Shown here one piece after another: positions 44,842-53,942 of a DNA stretch of 64,000 nt. This stretch comes from Streptomyces sp. DHE7-1 (lineage in GTDB: Bacteria; Actinomycetota; Actinomycetes; Streptomycetales; Streptomycetaceae), in NCBI GenBank assembly GCA_016432725.1, contig JACJDG010000003.1, positions 2,108,001 through 2,172,000 of the forward strand, read 5' to 3'. Below the pieces are notes generated by a model. That model ran no database searches. It was not told where the DNA came from and was given only the letters and a program-made list of their open reading frames with translations. How positions within the stretch are numbered: the stretch's first letter is position 1; each line of letters begins with the position of its first letter. The translations under genes were made by a program, and so were the position numbers.

Positions 44842-45394
44842 GCACGACTCCGACCGCGGGGACCGCGAGCCGGACGAGAAGGGGGTCCCCTTCGACGAGG
44901 AGGCCGCCTGGCAGGCGATCGTCGCGGGCTACGGCGCCGAGCCGCCGGACCCGCCGGGCACCCGGCCCTACAAGCCGGTCGAGGATCTCGCGCTACTCGA
45001 GAAGGAGACCCCGAACGAGGAGGCCGAGAGCCCCGGTGAGCCGCGGTCCGGCCGCCCGCTGGGCAGCTCGGTGTCGTTCGCGCCCGGGGTGGGACCGCGC
45101 GACTACCGGGTGGCCGAGCCCTCGGAGGACGACCTCGGCGAGGACGACGAGGGCCACTTCGTGCCCCCGGAGCCGCCGCCGCTGCCGACCGCCGACACGA
45201 CCTCCAGGTTCGCCTGGCTGGGGGTGGTCGGCGGACCGCTCCTGCTCCTGCTCGCCGTGCTGCTCGGCTGGGAGATGACCTGGTATCTGGCGACGCTGGG
45301 CATCGGCGGGTTCCTCGGCGGCTTCGTCACGCTGGTGACGCGCATGCGGACGGACGAGGACGGGGACGATCCGGGCCGCGGGGCCGTGGTCTGA
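44834..45394 (+). CDS. Acidic membrane protein of unknown function
   Basis: The 186-aa protein starts at TTG 44834, overlapping the hydrolase stop. The first 125 residues are acidic and Pro-rich, without a known domain (FDEEAAWQAIVAGYGAEPP, SFAPGVGPRDYRV). Two membrane spans follow (FAWLGVVGGPLLLLLAVLLGW and WYLATLGIGGFLGGFVTLV) and a short acidic tail ends the protein. This matches a conserved actinobacterial family with no assigned role. Coupling to the esterase suggests co-expression. Confidence 0.8.
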   Translation: MAEHDSDRGDREPDEKGVPFDEEAAWQAIVAGYGAEPPDPPGTRPYKPVEDLALLEKETPNEEAESPGEPRSGRPLGSSVSFAPGVGPRDYRVAEPSEDDLGEDDEGHFVPPEPPPLPTADTTSRFAWLGVVGGPLLLLLAVLLGWEMTWYLATLGIGGFLGGFVTLVTRMRTDEDGDDPGRGAVV

Positions 45395-45424
45395 GCAGCC
45401 GGTCCGCGAGCCCGCCGGCCCGCG

Positions 45425-46177
45425 CTACGACGCCGGGATCCTGAGGGCGGCCAGCACCGGAAGGTGGTCCGTGGCCGCCCTCAGGTCGGCCTCGCTCACA
45501 CCCGGCAGGCCGAGCGGCACCCCGCAGCCGAGGATCTCGATGCCCTCGGTGGCGAAGACGGCGTCGATGCGCTGGTGGGGGTCGGTGGCGGTGGAGGTGA
45601 ACTCGCCGCCCCAGGGGCTGACGGCCCGGCAGTCCCGCAGGGCGGCGGCGAGGCGGCGGAAGGTGGGTCCGTCGGGACGCTCGTTGAGGTCACCGCCCGC
45701 CACGGCGTGCTCCACGCCCAGCGCGGCGAGGCGGTCCAGGAGCATCCCGCCCTGCTCGTGCCGCTCGTCCTGCCGCAGGCTCAGATGGCAGCTCAGGACG
45801 CCGAGGCGGGCGCCGCCGAACCGTACGACGGCGGTGGCGAAGCCGCGCCGGTGCAGTCCGGGGGTGAGCGGCAGGAGCACGTCCTCCGTGCGCTCGACCG
45901 TGGCCCGCAGCGAGCACAGGATCGCGGGGCCGGCCGCCGTCGCGCCCCCGGTGAGGACGGTCTGGCCGGAGGCCGCCGCGAGCCGGGCCAGCTTCTTGCG
46001 CCAGCGGAAGAAGCGCGGGGCCTCCTGGACGAGGACCAGGTCGGGGGCGCAGGCGGTGATCACCCGGGCGAGCGCGTCGGTGTCGTCGCGCATCGAGCGG
46101 ACGTTGTAGGCGAGGACCCGGACGACGGCGGAACCGTCCGGTTCGGTACGGGAGTTGGGAAGCGTCGGGGTTGCCAT
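45425..46177 (-). CDS. Endonuclease/exonuclease/phosphatase family protein
   Basis: The 250-aa protein starts at ATG 46177; ATG 46189 is also in frame. Family motifs are RVLAYNVRSM, LVLVQEAPRF (metal Glu), LGVLSCHLSL, AGGDLNERPDG (catalytic Asp/Asn), QRIDAVFAT and TDHLPVLA (Asp-His). Such proteins hydrolyse phosphodiesters in DNA, inositol phosphates or lipids; no specific substrate can be inferred. There is no signal peptide. The start lacks a ribosome site, so the transcript may be leaderless. Confidence 0.88.
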   Translation of the reverse strand: MATPTLPNSRTEPDGSAVVRVLAYNVRSMRDDTDALARVITACAPDLVLVQEAPRFFRWRKKLARLAAASGQTVLTGGATAAGPAILCSLRATVERTEDVLLPLTPGLHRRGFATAVVRFGGARLGVLSCHLSLRQDERHEQGGMLLDRLAALGVEHAVAGGDLNERPDGPTFRRLAAALRDCRAVSPWGGEFTSTATDPHQRIDAVFATEGIEILGCGVPLGLPGVSEADLRAATDHLPVLAALRIPAS

Positions 46178-46246
46178 GACGATCAACATACGACGGTGCC
46201 CGCCGTCCCGGGACCGGACTCGGCGGGCACTGCCGTACGTGGCTCG

Positions 46247-47200
46247 TCACATGATCGGGTCGGGCTCGCGGGCCAGGTCCGCCGCGCCCACCAGGCCCGC
46301 CTTGTTGCCGAGCTGGGCGGCGATCACGTCGGCGACCGGGCGCCAGTTGCCGCCCACCAGCCAGCGCTTGTAGGACTTGCGGATCGGGTCCAGGACCAGG
46401 TCGCCCTCGTCGGAGAGGCCGCCGCCGACGATGAACGCGGAGGGGTCGAAGAGGGAGGCGAGGTCGGCGAGGCCGGCGCCGGCCCAGCGGGCCAGCTCAC
46501 GGTAGGAGTCGACGGCGACCGGGTCGCCCTGGCGGGCGGCCATGGAGATGTGCTTGCCCTCGATGCCGTCGGGGGTGCCGTCGCCGAGGGAGAGCAGCAC
46601 CTCCGCTCGCTCGGGGGTGGCGTTGGCGCGCTGCGTGGCGTAGCGCACCAGGGCGCGGCCGGAGGCGTACTGCTCCCAGCAGCCCTGCGAGCCGCAGCCG
46701 CACAGCAGGCCGTCCGGCACCATCCGGATGTGGCCGAACTCGGCGGCCACGCCGAAGTGGCCGCGGCGCAGCTTGTTGCCGATGATGATGCCGCCGCCGA
46801 GTCCGGTGCCCAGGGTGATGCAGATGACGTTGCGGTGGCCCTTGCCGGCGCCGAACTTGTACTCGCCCCAGGCCGCGGCGTTGGCGTCGTTCTCGACCAC
46901 GACGGGGAGGCCCACGCGGGCCTCGACCTTCTCCTTGAGCGGTTCGTTGCGCCAGTCGATGTTGGGCGCGAAGTAGACCGTCGAGCGCTGCCGGTTCACG
47001 TAGCCGGCCGCACCGATGCCCACGCCGACGATCTCGTGCCCGGCACGCGCGCCCTCCACCGCCGAGGCGATGGCGTCCACGATGGCCTCGGGCGTGGTGG
47101 GGGTCGGCACCTTGAAGGTCGAGAGGATGTTGCCTTCCTCGTCGACCACGCCGGCCGCGATCTTGGTGCCGCCGATGTCGACGCCGATGGTGAGTCCCAT
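46247..47200 (-). CDS. glkA: ROK-family glucokinase
   Basis: The enzyme phosphorylates glucose and, in streptomycetes, mediates glucose repression. It is 317 aa from ATG 47200, the length known for Streptomyces GlkA; the longer frame to 47236 is unconserved. Motifs are GVDIGGTKIAAG (ATP), VVENDANAAAWGEY (catalytic Asp), LGTGLGGGIIIG, EFGHIRM and the zinc-binding CGCGSQGCWEQYASG. The gene is intact. The 66-base gap upstream shows no clear promoter. Confidence 0.95.
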   Translation of the reverse strand: MGLTIGVDIGGTKIAAGVVDEEGNILSTFKVPTPTTPEAIVDAIASAVEGARAGHEIVGVGIGAAGYVNRQRSTVYFAPNIDWRNEPLKEKVEARVGLPVVVENDANAAAWGEYKFGAGKGHRNVICITLGTGLGGGIIIGNKLRRGHFGVAAEFGHIRMVPDGLLCGCGSQGCWEQYASGRALVRYATQRANATPERAEVLLSLGDGTPDGIEGKHISMAARQGDPVAVDSYRELARWAGAGLADLASLFDPSAFIVGGGLSDEGDLVLDPIRKSYKRWLVGGNWRPVADVIAAQLGNKAGLVGAADLAREPDPIM

Positions 47201-47266
47201 GAATCCCTCAGTTCGGTCGAGCCCCGCTACGGCCAACCGTACCCGAGGCCCTGCCGTGGGAGGGCT

Positions 47267-47796
47267 TCAGTCCAGGTCGATGCGTTCCCCCGGACCGCCG
47301 GCCTCGCCCCGGCCGGGACCGTCGGGCCACTCGTCCCCGGAGCCGGCCGAGCCGGTGGTCCAGCGGCGTTCCTGGTTCTGGACGGCGGACCGGTAGGCGG
47401 CGAGCAGCTCGTTGCCGGCCGCGGCGAGGTGGTCGAAGACGTCCGGGTTGCGTTCCAGGACGGGCTCCACGGCGGCCTTGGCCTGCTGGACGACCTGCCG
47501 CACGGCCTGCTGGGCGGCGGGTCCGGCGAGGCCGCCGAGCAGCGGGGACTGCAGGCCGGACAGTTTGTCGGCCACGGTGTCCACGAGTCTGCGCAGTTCC
47601 TCGGCGGCGGAGCCCGGGGCGGGCCCTCCTCGGACCGGCGGCGGGCCTTCTCGGCGGCGAGGTCCTCGGCGCAGGCCGTGGACCAGGCGTCGGCGTCGGT
47701 CGCCCTCCCCCGAGCCTCCGACTGCGCTCCGGCAGGGGGGACCCCCGCCTCGTGGTCCTCCGCGGCGGGGTCGGGTGCGGGACGCTCTTCGCTCAT
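47267..47796 (-). CDS. DUF5304 domain protein (frameshifted, with palindromic insert)
   Basis: The protein has about 176 aa from ATG 47796 with CAGGAG upstream. The N-terminal half (EDHEAGVPPAGAQSEARGRATD) holds the translated product of a palindromic insert (47703-47746). After ARRRSEEGP the frame is lost in GGG at 47621-47623. Repair gives PGSAAEELRRLVDTVADKLSGLQSPLLGGLAG and a helical amphipathic core with AAQQAVRQVVQQAKAAVEPVLE. It is a conserved actinobacterial protein of unknown function, next to the ArsA-like ATPase gene on the same strand, 56 bases away. Confidence 0.8.
47703..47746 (-). repeat. GC-rich palindromic interspersed element, copy C
   Basis: Read on the minus strand it starts GGGGGTCCCCCCTGCCGGAG and ends GCTCGGGGGAGGG, related to copies A and B but with a longer centre. 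It is in frame inside the DUF5304 gene, encoding GVPPAGAQSEARGR. Confidence 0.6.
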
Positions 47797-47852
47797 GGCG
47801 GACTCCTGACTACGGTTCGCCCCTACGACGTTACCCGAACGGCCCATCCGGT

Positions 47853-49025
47853 TCACCGGCCCGCCGCGGGCCACAGCCCGGGGTCGGGGGCGAACCGGAC
47901 GCGCAGCTCGTTCTCGCGCAGCCCGGCGCCCGCGACGGTGCAGCGGCGCAGGGCGGAGGGCAGCGGGACGATCCGGCGGAAGGGACCCGCGGTCACCACG
48001 AGTTCGTCGCCGCGCCGGATCAGGTCGAGGTCGTCCCGGACGGCGCCGGGCAGCGGGATGTGCCAGACCAGCACCCCGTCGGTGGCGAGGGCGTCGGTGA
48101 CGGGCCACTCGACCGGGGCGGGCGCCGGGTTGACGGCGGGCACGGCGAGGGTGTCGAGGTCGTCGGCGCCGTGCGGGTCGCGGCCGAGGTGCGGGACTGG
48201 GTGGACGTCGTGCTCCGTCTGCCATTCGGCGAGCGTCTTGCGCTGCTGGGCGAGGAGTCCGGCGAGCCAGCTGTCGGGCACGGTGTCGGGCAGCACGCGG
48301 TTGGCGACCAGGGACTCGGTGCGCAGGCCGCGCAGGGCGAGTCCGAGGCCGGCGGCGCGGACGGCGTCGGCGCCGGCCGGGCCGGGTTCGGCGACCAGGC
48401 GTACGGAGGTGTGGCGGTCGGTGAGCACCGCCTCCACGGCGGCCAGTTCCATGTCCCAGCGGGCCGCGGTCTCGTAGAGCCACTCGGCGGGCATCGGGAC
48501 GCCGGCGAGCCGGCCGAGGACCGGCCGCAGAGCGCGGGCCGCCTGCCGCTCGGGCGGGAGCAGCCGGCGCAGGTAGCGGCGCAGTTCCTCGGGAAGGGCC
48601 AGCAGGGGCAGGGCCTGCGCGAGGGGCGGGAGGTCGACGACGAGGAGGTCGTAGCGCTCGGAGAGGGCGGCGTCCCGCAGGGCCCGCAGGAAGGAGAGTT
48701 CCTGGGCGCCGGGCAGCGGGGTGACCTCCTCGGCGTCCAGCCGGGCGGCGCCGAGGAGGTCCAGGACGTTCGCGGCGCGGGACTGGAAGGCGGTGAGGTC
48801 CTGCCGGAAGCGGTCGGCCGCGTCGGGACGCCAGACGGTCAGCCGCTCGGCGGCCTCGGTGGGGGCCGGTCCTGTTCCGGTGCCCAGCGCCGCGCCGAGG
48901 GTGTCGGTGTGGTCGGCGCCGAGCAGCAGGGTCCGGGTACCGGCGGCCGCGGCGCGCCGTGCGGTGGCGGCGGCGACGGTCGTACGGCCGCTGCCGCCCG
49001 GGCCCGTGATCAGGAGGGTGCGCAT
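47853..49025 (-). CDS. ArsA/GET3-type anion-transporting ATPase-like protein
   Basis: The 390-aa intact protein starts at ATG 49025. The P-loop GPGGSGRTTVAAAT is at residues 8-21 and carries Arg in place of the signature Lys of the GKGGxGKT loop. The switch region YDLLVVDLPPLAQAL and a C-terminal region with EWPVTDALATDGVLVWHIPLPG follow. Mycobacterial Rv2184c is the positional counterpart, next to an SRPBCC protein as here. The function is unknown; arsenite export is unlikely without partner genes. Confidence 0.86.
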   Translation of the reverse strand: MRTLLITGPGGSGRTTVAAATARRAAAAGTRTLLLGADHTDTLGAALGTGTGPAPTEAAERLTVWRPDAADRFRQDLTAFQSRAANVLDLLGAARLDAEEVTPLPGAQELSFLRALRDAALSERYDLLVVDLPPLAQALPLLALPEELRRYLRRLLPPERQAARALRPVLGRLAGVPMPAEWLYETAARWDMELAAVEAVLTDRHTSVRLVAEPGPAGADAVRAAGLGLALRGLRTESLVANRVLPDTVPDSWLAGLLAQQRKTLAEWQTEHDVHPVPHLGRDPHGADDLDTLAVPAVNPAPAPVEWPVTDALATDGVLVWHIPLPGAVRDDLDLIRRGDELVVTAGPFRRIVPLPSALRRCTVAGAGLRENELRVRFAPDPGLWPAAGR

Positions 49026-49130
49026 GAACCTGAACGGTAACGGAGTGGGAGTGCGCCCCGTGCCGCCGCCGGGTCCCCGGCCGCCGTCGGGCGGTGTCCG
49101 CGGGGCATCCGCCCCGACCCGGCCGGGGGC

Positions 49131-49571
49131 CTAGTGGTCCGACTCCACGCGCTTCTTCAGGCCGGCGAGGGCGCGGTCGATGATGACCTTCTCGGCCTTG
49201 CGCTTGATCATGCCGAGCATGGGGATCTTGACGTCGACGGTGAGCAGGTAGGTCACCTCGGTGGCGCCCTGCCCGGCCGGCTTCAGGAGGTAGGAGCCGT
49301 CCAGGGAACGCAGCATCTGGGACTTCACCAGCGTCCAGGAGACCTCGTTCTCCCCGGACCAGGTGTACGCCAGGGTCTGGTCGTCCTTGATGGCGCCGGC
49401 GTCCATGACGAGACGGACCTGCTCGGCGCGGCCCCGCTCGTCGGCCGCGAGCACCTCGGCCTCCTTGACCTCGCCGGTCCAGTCCGGATAGCGGGCGAAG
49501 TCGGCGATCACCGCCATGACGTCGGCCGGAGCCGCCTCGATCGTGATGCTCGAACTGGTGTGTTCCGCCAT
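49131..49571 (-). CDS. SRPBCC (polyketide cyclase/START-like) family protein
   Basis: The 146-aa protein from ATG 49571 has the helix-grip fold typical of this family. Segments are SITIEAAPADVMAVIADFARYPDWTGEVKEAEVL, given here by its ends SITIEAAP and YPDWTGEV, then YTWSGENEVSWTLV and KIPMLGMIKRKAEKVIIDRALAGLK. Such proteins bind small hydrophobic ligands. The mycobacterial counterpart Rv2185c (TB16.3) sits beside an ArsA-like ATPase in the same way, so the two may act together. The gene is intact. Confidence 0.87.
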   Translation of the reverse strand: MAEHTSSSITIEAAPADVMAVIADFARYPDWTGEVKEAEVLAADERGRAEQVRLVMDAGAIKDDQTLAYTWSGENEVSWTLVKSQMLRSLDGSYLLKPAGQGATEVTYLLTVDVKIPMLGMIKRKAEKVIIDRALAGLKKRVESDH

Positions 49572-49697
49572 CGCCGTGGCTCCTCCAGATACGGACCGAA
49601 GAGACTCCTGCCGTGCGCGGGCCGCGCACGTGGGTGCAGCGTGAAGGCTACCGCGCCCCGACCTGCCGCCTTCACCCCGTCCACATCGGCGTTCCGG

Positions 49698-50495
49698 TCA
49701 CCATTCCAGCGCCCACGGCCGGCCCGTCCCCGCGAAGTGCCCCACGTTCACGCACTCGGTCGCGCCGATCCGCATCCGGCGCGCCAGCGGCTGGTGGACG
49801 TGGCCGAACAGGGCGAAGCGCGGTCTGGTGCGGCGGATGGCGTCCAGCAGCGCCCGGCTGCCCCGTTCGAAGCGGCGCGCGACCGTGTCGTAGACCAGCT
49901 CCGGCACCTCCGGCGGGATGTGGGTGCAGAGCACGTCCACCTCGCCGACGGCCTCGATCTTCGCCGCGTACTCCTCGTCGTCGATCTCGTACGGGGTGCG
50001 CATCGGCGTCCGCAGTCCGCCGCCGACGAAGCCGAAGGTCCGGCCGCCGATCTCCACCCGCTCGCCGTCCAGCACCGTGGTGCCGGGCCTGGCGTACTCC
50101 CGCCACAGGGGCGGCATGTCGACATTGCCGTAGGTGGCGTACGTCGGTGTCGGGAACGCGGCGAACAGCTCGGCGTACTGCTTGCGTACCGCGCGCTCGA
50201 TCGCGGCGGCCCGGTCGGTGCCGATGCCGGCCCACAGCCGGGCACCGAAGGCGCGCGCCTCCTCGAAGCGGCGGGCGGTGCGCAGCTCGACGATCCGGTC
50301 CGCGTTCTCCTCGCCGAACAGGTCGGGGAAGATCCCGCGCGAGTGGTCGGCGTAGTCGAGGAAGAGGACGAGGTCGCCGAGGCAGATCAGGGCGTCCGCA
50401 CCCTCGCCGGCCCGGGCGAGATCACGGGCGTTGCCGTGCACGTCGCTGACGACGTGGACGCGTGTCCTCCGGCTGCCGGTCGGTGTGGGTGCCAT
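49698..50495 (-). CDS. Calcineurin-like metallophosphoesterase
   Basis: The 265-aa protein starts at ATG 50495. Metal-binding motifs are VVSDVHGNA (DxH), LICLGDLVLF (GD), YGNVDMP (GNxD in place of GNHE), CTHIPPE (H) and FGHVHQPL (GHxH). It therefore has a full set of ligands for two metals. The substrate may be a phosphodiester or a phosphoprotein. The gene is intact and divergent from the acyl-CoA ligase gene. The 298 bases to that gene hold its promoter but no other feature I can support. Confidence 0.9.
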   Translation of the reverse strand: MAPTPTGSRRTRVHVVSDVHGNARDLARAGEGADALICLGDLVLFLDYADHSRGIFPDLFGEENADRIVELRTARRFEEARAFGARLWAGIGTDRAAAIERAVRKQYAELFAAFPTPTYATYGNVDMPPLWREYARPGTTVLDGERVEIGGRTFGFVGGGLRTPMRTPYEIDDEEYAAKIEAVGEVDVLCTHIPPEVPELVYDTVARRFERGSRALLDAIRRTRPRFALFGHVHQPLARRMRIGATECVNVGHFAGTGRPWALEW

Positions 50496-50802
50496 GGTGA
50501 TCAAGCGTAGGTGGCGCGCGGCACTTGTGAACAGTGGCGGTCCGGCCTGCGGTTACTCGCCGGTCGGTTGTGCCGTGGACTACTGTGCGCGAAGGAACGC
50601 CAACCTGTGTGACGCAGCGAACATCTCACCGGGACCCCCTGTCGTAGAAGCCATACCGGCGGGTAACGTCCGGGCCGTCCAGTCGTGCTCTGGATTTCAA
50701 CATGTGAATCCGCATGTGATCTCCGGAGCACTCCCGAGCCTTGGACCGCACCGTCGCATCACACAGAGTCGTGGCGCCGGCGCCCTATGAGGAGCAGCAG
50801 TC

Positions 50803-52599
50803 TTGCGCGAGTTCAGCCTTCCGGCTTTGTACGAGGTCCCTGCCGACGGCAACCTGACCGACATCGTCCGCAGAAACGCCGCGCAGCATCCCGACGTCGC
50901 CGTCATCGCCCGCAAGGTGGACGGTGTATGGCAGGACGTGACGGCGACCCGGTTCCTCGCCGAGGTGCACACGGCCGCCAAGGGCCTCATCGCCGCCGGT
51001 GTGCAGCCGGGCGACCGGGTGGGACTGATGTCCCGCACCCGGTACGAGTGGACGCTGATGGACTTCGCGATCTGGAGCGCGGGCGCGGTGACCGTGCCGG
51101 TGTACGAGACCAGCTCGCCGGAGCAGGTGCAGTGGATCCTGTCCGACTCGGGCGCGACGGCCTGTGTCGTTGAGCTGGACGCCCATACGCAGGCCGTGGA
51201 GTCGGTGCGGGCCTCGCTGCCCGCGCTGAAGCACGTCTGGCAGATCGAGGCCGGCGGCCTGGAGGAACTGGCCCGGCTCGGCCAGGGCGTCGCGGACGCG
51301 ACCGTGGAGGAGCGCGGCTCGCTCGCCCGGGCCGACGACCCGGCGACGATCGTCTACACCTCCGGCACGACGGGCCGCCCCAAGGGCTGTGTGCTCACCC
51401 ACCGCAGCTTCTTCGCCGAGTGCGGCAACATCGTCGAGCGGCTGCGTCCGCTGTTCCGCACCGGCGAGTGCTCGGTGCTGCTCTTCCTGCCGCTGGCGCA
51501 CGTCTTCGGCCGGCTGGTGCAGATCGCCCCGATGATGGCGCCGATCAAGCTCGGCTGCGTCCCGGACATCAAGAACCTCACCGACGAGCTGGCCGCGTTC
51601 CGGCCGACCCTGGTCCTCGGTGTGCCGCGCGTCTTCGAGAAGGTCTACAACACGGCCCGTGCCAAGGCGCAGGCGGACGGCAAGGGCGCGATCTTCGACA
51701 AGGCGGCGGACACCGCGATCGCCTACAGCAAGGCGCTGGACGCCCCGTCGGGCCCGGCCCTCGGCCTGAAGATCAAGCACAAGGTCTTCGACCGGCTGGT
51801 CTACGGCAAGCTGCGCGCGGTCCTCGGCGGCCGGGGCGAGTACGCGATCTCCGGCGGTGCCCCGCTCGGCGAGCGGCTCGGCCACTTCTTCCGGGGCATC
51901 GGCTTCACGGTGCTGGAGGGCTACGGCCTGACCGAGTCCTGCGCGGCCACCGCGTTCAACCCCTGGGACCGGCAGAAGATCGGCACGGTCGGCCAGCCGC
52001 TGCCCGGCTCGGTGGTCCGGATAGCGGACGACGGCGAGGTGCTGCTGCACGGCGAGCACCTGTTCAAGGAGTACTGGAACAACCCGGGCGCGACCGCCGA
52101 GGCGCTGGCGGACGGCTGGTTCCACACCGGTGACATAGGCACCCTCGACGAGGACGGCTACCTGCGGATCACCGGTCGCAAGAAGGAGATCATCGTCACG
52201 GCGGGCGGCAAGAACGTGGCCCCGGCCGTGATCGAGGACCGGATCCGGGCGCACGCGCTGGTCGCCGAGTGCATGGTGGTGGGCGACGGGCGCCCGTTCG
52301 TCGGCGCGCTGGTGACCATCGACGAGGAGTTCCTGGGCCGCTGGGCGGAGGAGCACGGCAAGCCGGCCGGCTGCACCGCGGCCTCGCTGCGCGAGGACCC
52401 GGAACTGCGGGCGGCCATCCAGGCGGCGATCGACGACGGCAACGCCGCGGTGTCGAAGGCCGAGTCGGTGCGCAAGTTCCGCATCCTGCCGGCGCAGTTC
52501 ACCGAGGAGTCGGGCCACCTCACCCCGTCGCTGAAGCTGAAGCGGAACGTGGTGGCGAAGGACTACGCGAACGAGATCGAGGCGATCTACGCGAAGTAG
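50803..52599 (+). CDS. Long-chain-fatty-acid--CoA ligase (FadD15-type)
   Basis: The 598-aa AMP-forming ligase starts at TTG 50803, preceded by GAGGAGC. AMP-binding motifs are IVYTSGTTGRPKG near residue 185, GYGLTESCAA near 370, GWFHTGDIG near 440 and GRKKEIIVTAGGKNVAP near 465. It activates fatty acids to acyl-CoA in the cytoplasm. In Mycobacterium fadD15 occupies the same position next to pimB. A strong hairpin follows its stop. The gene is intact. Confidence 0.92.
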   Translation: MREFSLPALYEVPADGNLTDIVRRNAAQHPDVAVIARKVDGVWQDVTATRFLAEVHTAAKGLIAAGVQPGDRVGLMSRTRYEWTLMDFAIWSAGAVTVPVYETSSPEQVQWILSDSGATACVVELDAHTQAVESVRASLPALKHVWQIEAGGLEELARLGQGVADATVEERGSLARADDPATIVYTSGTTGRPKGCVLTHRSFFAECGNIVERLRPLFRTGECSVLLFLPLAHVFGRLVQIAPMMAPIKLGCVPDIKNLTDELAAFRPTLVLGVPRVFEKVYNTARAKAQADGKGAIFDKAADTAIAYSKALDAPSGPALGLKIKHKVFDRLVYGKLRAVLGGRGEYAISGGAPLGERLGHFFRGIGFTVLEGYGLTESCAATAFNPWDRQKIGTVGQPLPGSVVRIADDGEVLLHGEHLFKEYWNNPGATAEALADGWFHTGDIGTLDEDGYLRITGRKKEIIVTAGGKNVAPAVIEDRIRAHALVAECMVVGDGRPFVGALVTIDEEFLGRWAEEHGKPAGCTAASLREDPELRAAIQAAIDDGNAAVSKAESVRKFRILPAQFTEESGHLTPSLKLKRNVVAKDYANEIEAIYAK

Positions 52600-52620
52600 G
52601 CCGCCCGCCGAGAACGCGTC

Positions 52621-52653
52621 ACGGCGCGGGTCCCCGACGGGGATCCGCGCCGT
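52621..52653. terminator. Terminator between convergent ligase and glycosyltransferase genes
   Basis: ACGGCGCGGGTCCCC pairs with GGGGATCCGCGCCGT (15 positions, one G-T) around a 3-base loop, 22 bases after the ligase stop. Confidence 0.65.
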
Positions 52654-52716
52654 CGTGCGTCGCCGGGCGTCCCCGTGCGTACGCCGTGCGTCGCCGTGCG
52701 TGTGTCGCGGGCGCGC

Positions 52717-53858
52717 CTAGAGCAGGGCCCTGAGCTTCTCCGCCAGCAGGTCCCAGCGCCACCTCTCCTCGACCCACTGGCGGCCGCGCTCGCCCATCCG
52801 GCGGCGCAGCCCGGCGTCGCCGAGCAGGGCGGTGATCCGCTCGGCCGCCTCGGCCGGCTCGCCGCCCGGACGACCCAGCCGGTCTCACCGTCCAGCACCG
52901 CGTCCGGCGCGCCGCCCGAGTCGCCGGCGACCACCGGCAGCCCGGTGGCGGAGGCCTCCAGGTAGACGATGCCGAGGCCCTCGACGTCCAGCCCGCCGCG
53001 CCGGGTGCGGCACGGCATGGCGAAGACGTCACCGGCGCCGTAGTGCGCGGGCAGCTCGGCCCAGGGCACGGCGCCGGTGAAGCGGACCGAGGCCTCGACA
53101 CCGGTCTCCCGCGCCATCCGGCGCAGGTCCCGCTCGTAGGGCCCGCCGCCGACGATCAGCAGCACGGCGTCCGGCTCGGCGGCCAGGATCCGCGGCATGG
53201 CCCGGATGAGCGTGTCCTGGCCCTTGCGCGGCACCAGGCGGGAGACGCACACCACCACCGGACGCTCGGTGAGCCCGAGCCGCGCCCGCACCTCGTCGCC
53301 GCCCGAGTCCGGGTGGAAGGTCTTCTCGTCGACGCCGGGCGGAAGCTGCGTCATGCGCCGGGCCGCGTCCTCGGTGAGGGCGGTGGCGATCCGGGAGCGG
53401 GTGTACTCGCCGAGGTAGGTGAGGGTGTCCGTGGACTCGCCGATCCGGCGCAGCAGTTGCCGGGCGGCGGGAAGCTGCGCCCAGCCGGCCTCGTGCCCGT
53501 GGGTGGTCGCCACCAGCCGCTCGGCGCCCGCCCTCCTGAGGGCCGGTGCCATCAGACCGAGCGGCGCCGCCGCCCCGAACCACACCGAGGTGCAGCCGTG
53601 CTCCCGCAGCAGCCCGGTCGCCCGCCGTGTCGCCGCGGGCGTCGGCAGCAGCATGGTCGTACGGTCGCGTACGACGGTGAAGGGCTGTTCGTCGTCGAAG
53701 GCGGCCGTGGCCCGGGCGCCCTCCTGGCCGCGCTTCCAGGTGGAGGCGTAGACGACGAGCCGCTCGGGGTCCAGCCGGAGGGCCATGTTGTGCAGGAAGG
53801 CCTGGATGCCGCCCGGCCGGGGCGGGAAGTCGTTGGTCACGATGAGGGTCTTGTGCAT
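52717..53858 (-). CDS. GT4 glycosyltransferase, PimB-like (frameshift in the C-terminal part)
   Basis: The protein has about 380 aa from ATG 53858. It opens TLIVTNDFPPRPGGIQAFL, the donor-side start of GT4 enzymes. CVSRLVPRKGQDTLI begins the second Rossmann domain, and EGLGIVYLEASATGLPVVAG carries the nucleotide-sugar-binding acidic pair. The frame is lost in CCC at 52865-52867. Repair gives VVRGGEPAEAAERITALLGD and the C-terminal helix, ending ALL at 52717. The position next to a FadD15-type ligase matches mycobacterial pimB, which adds mannose to phosphatidylinositol mannoside. Mannosyl transfer is likely. Confidence 0.87.
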
Positions 53859-53942
53859 CGCCGCCGACCCTACCGCGCGCCTGCGGCGGGCCGGGGAACC
53901 ATGGTTCCCTGGCCGTGCACGGGCGGACGGAGGGGAGCACGG

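Noticed and set aside
44880..44900. GGGGGTCCCC in the gene at 44834 as another element copy
   Set aside because: It is only ten bases of chance match, with no GCTCGAGC centre or second arm, and encodes the expected KGVPFDEE.
50505..50802. Small genes or riboswitch in the gap upstream of the acyl-CoA ligase
   Set aside because: No frame with a ribosome site and no recognisable aptamer; only a weak ACATG/CATGT inverted repeat was seen.
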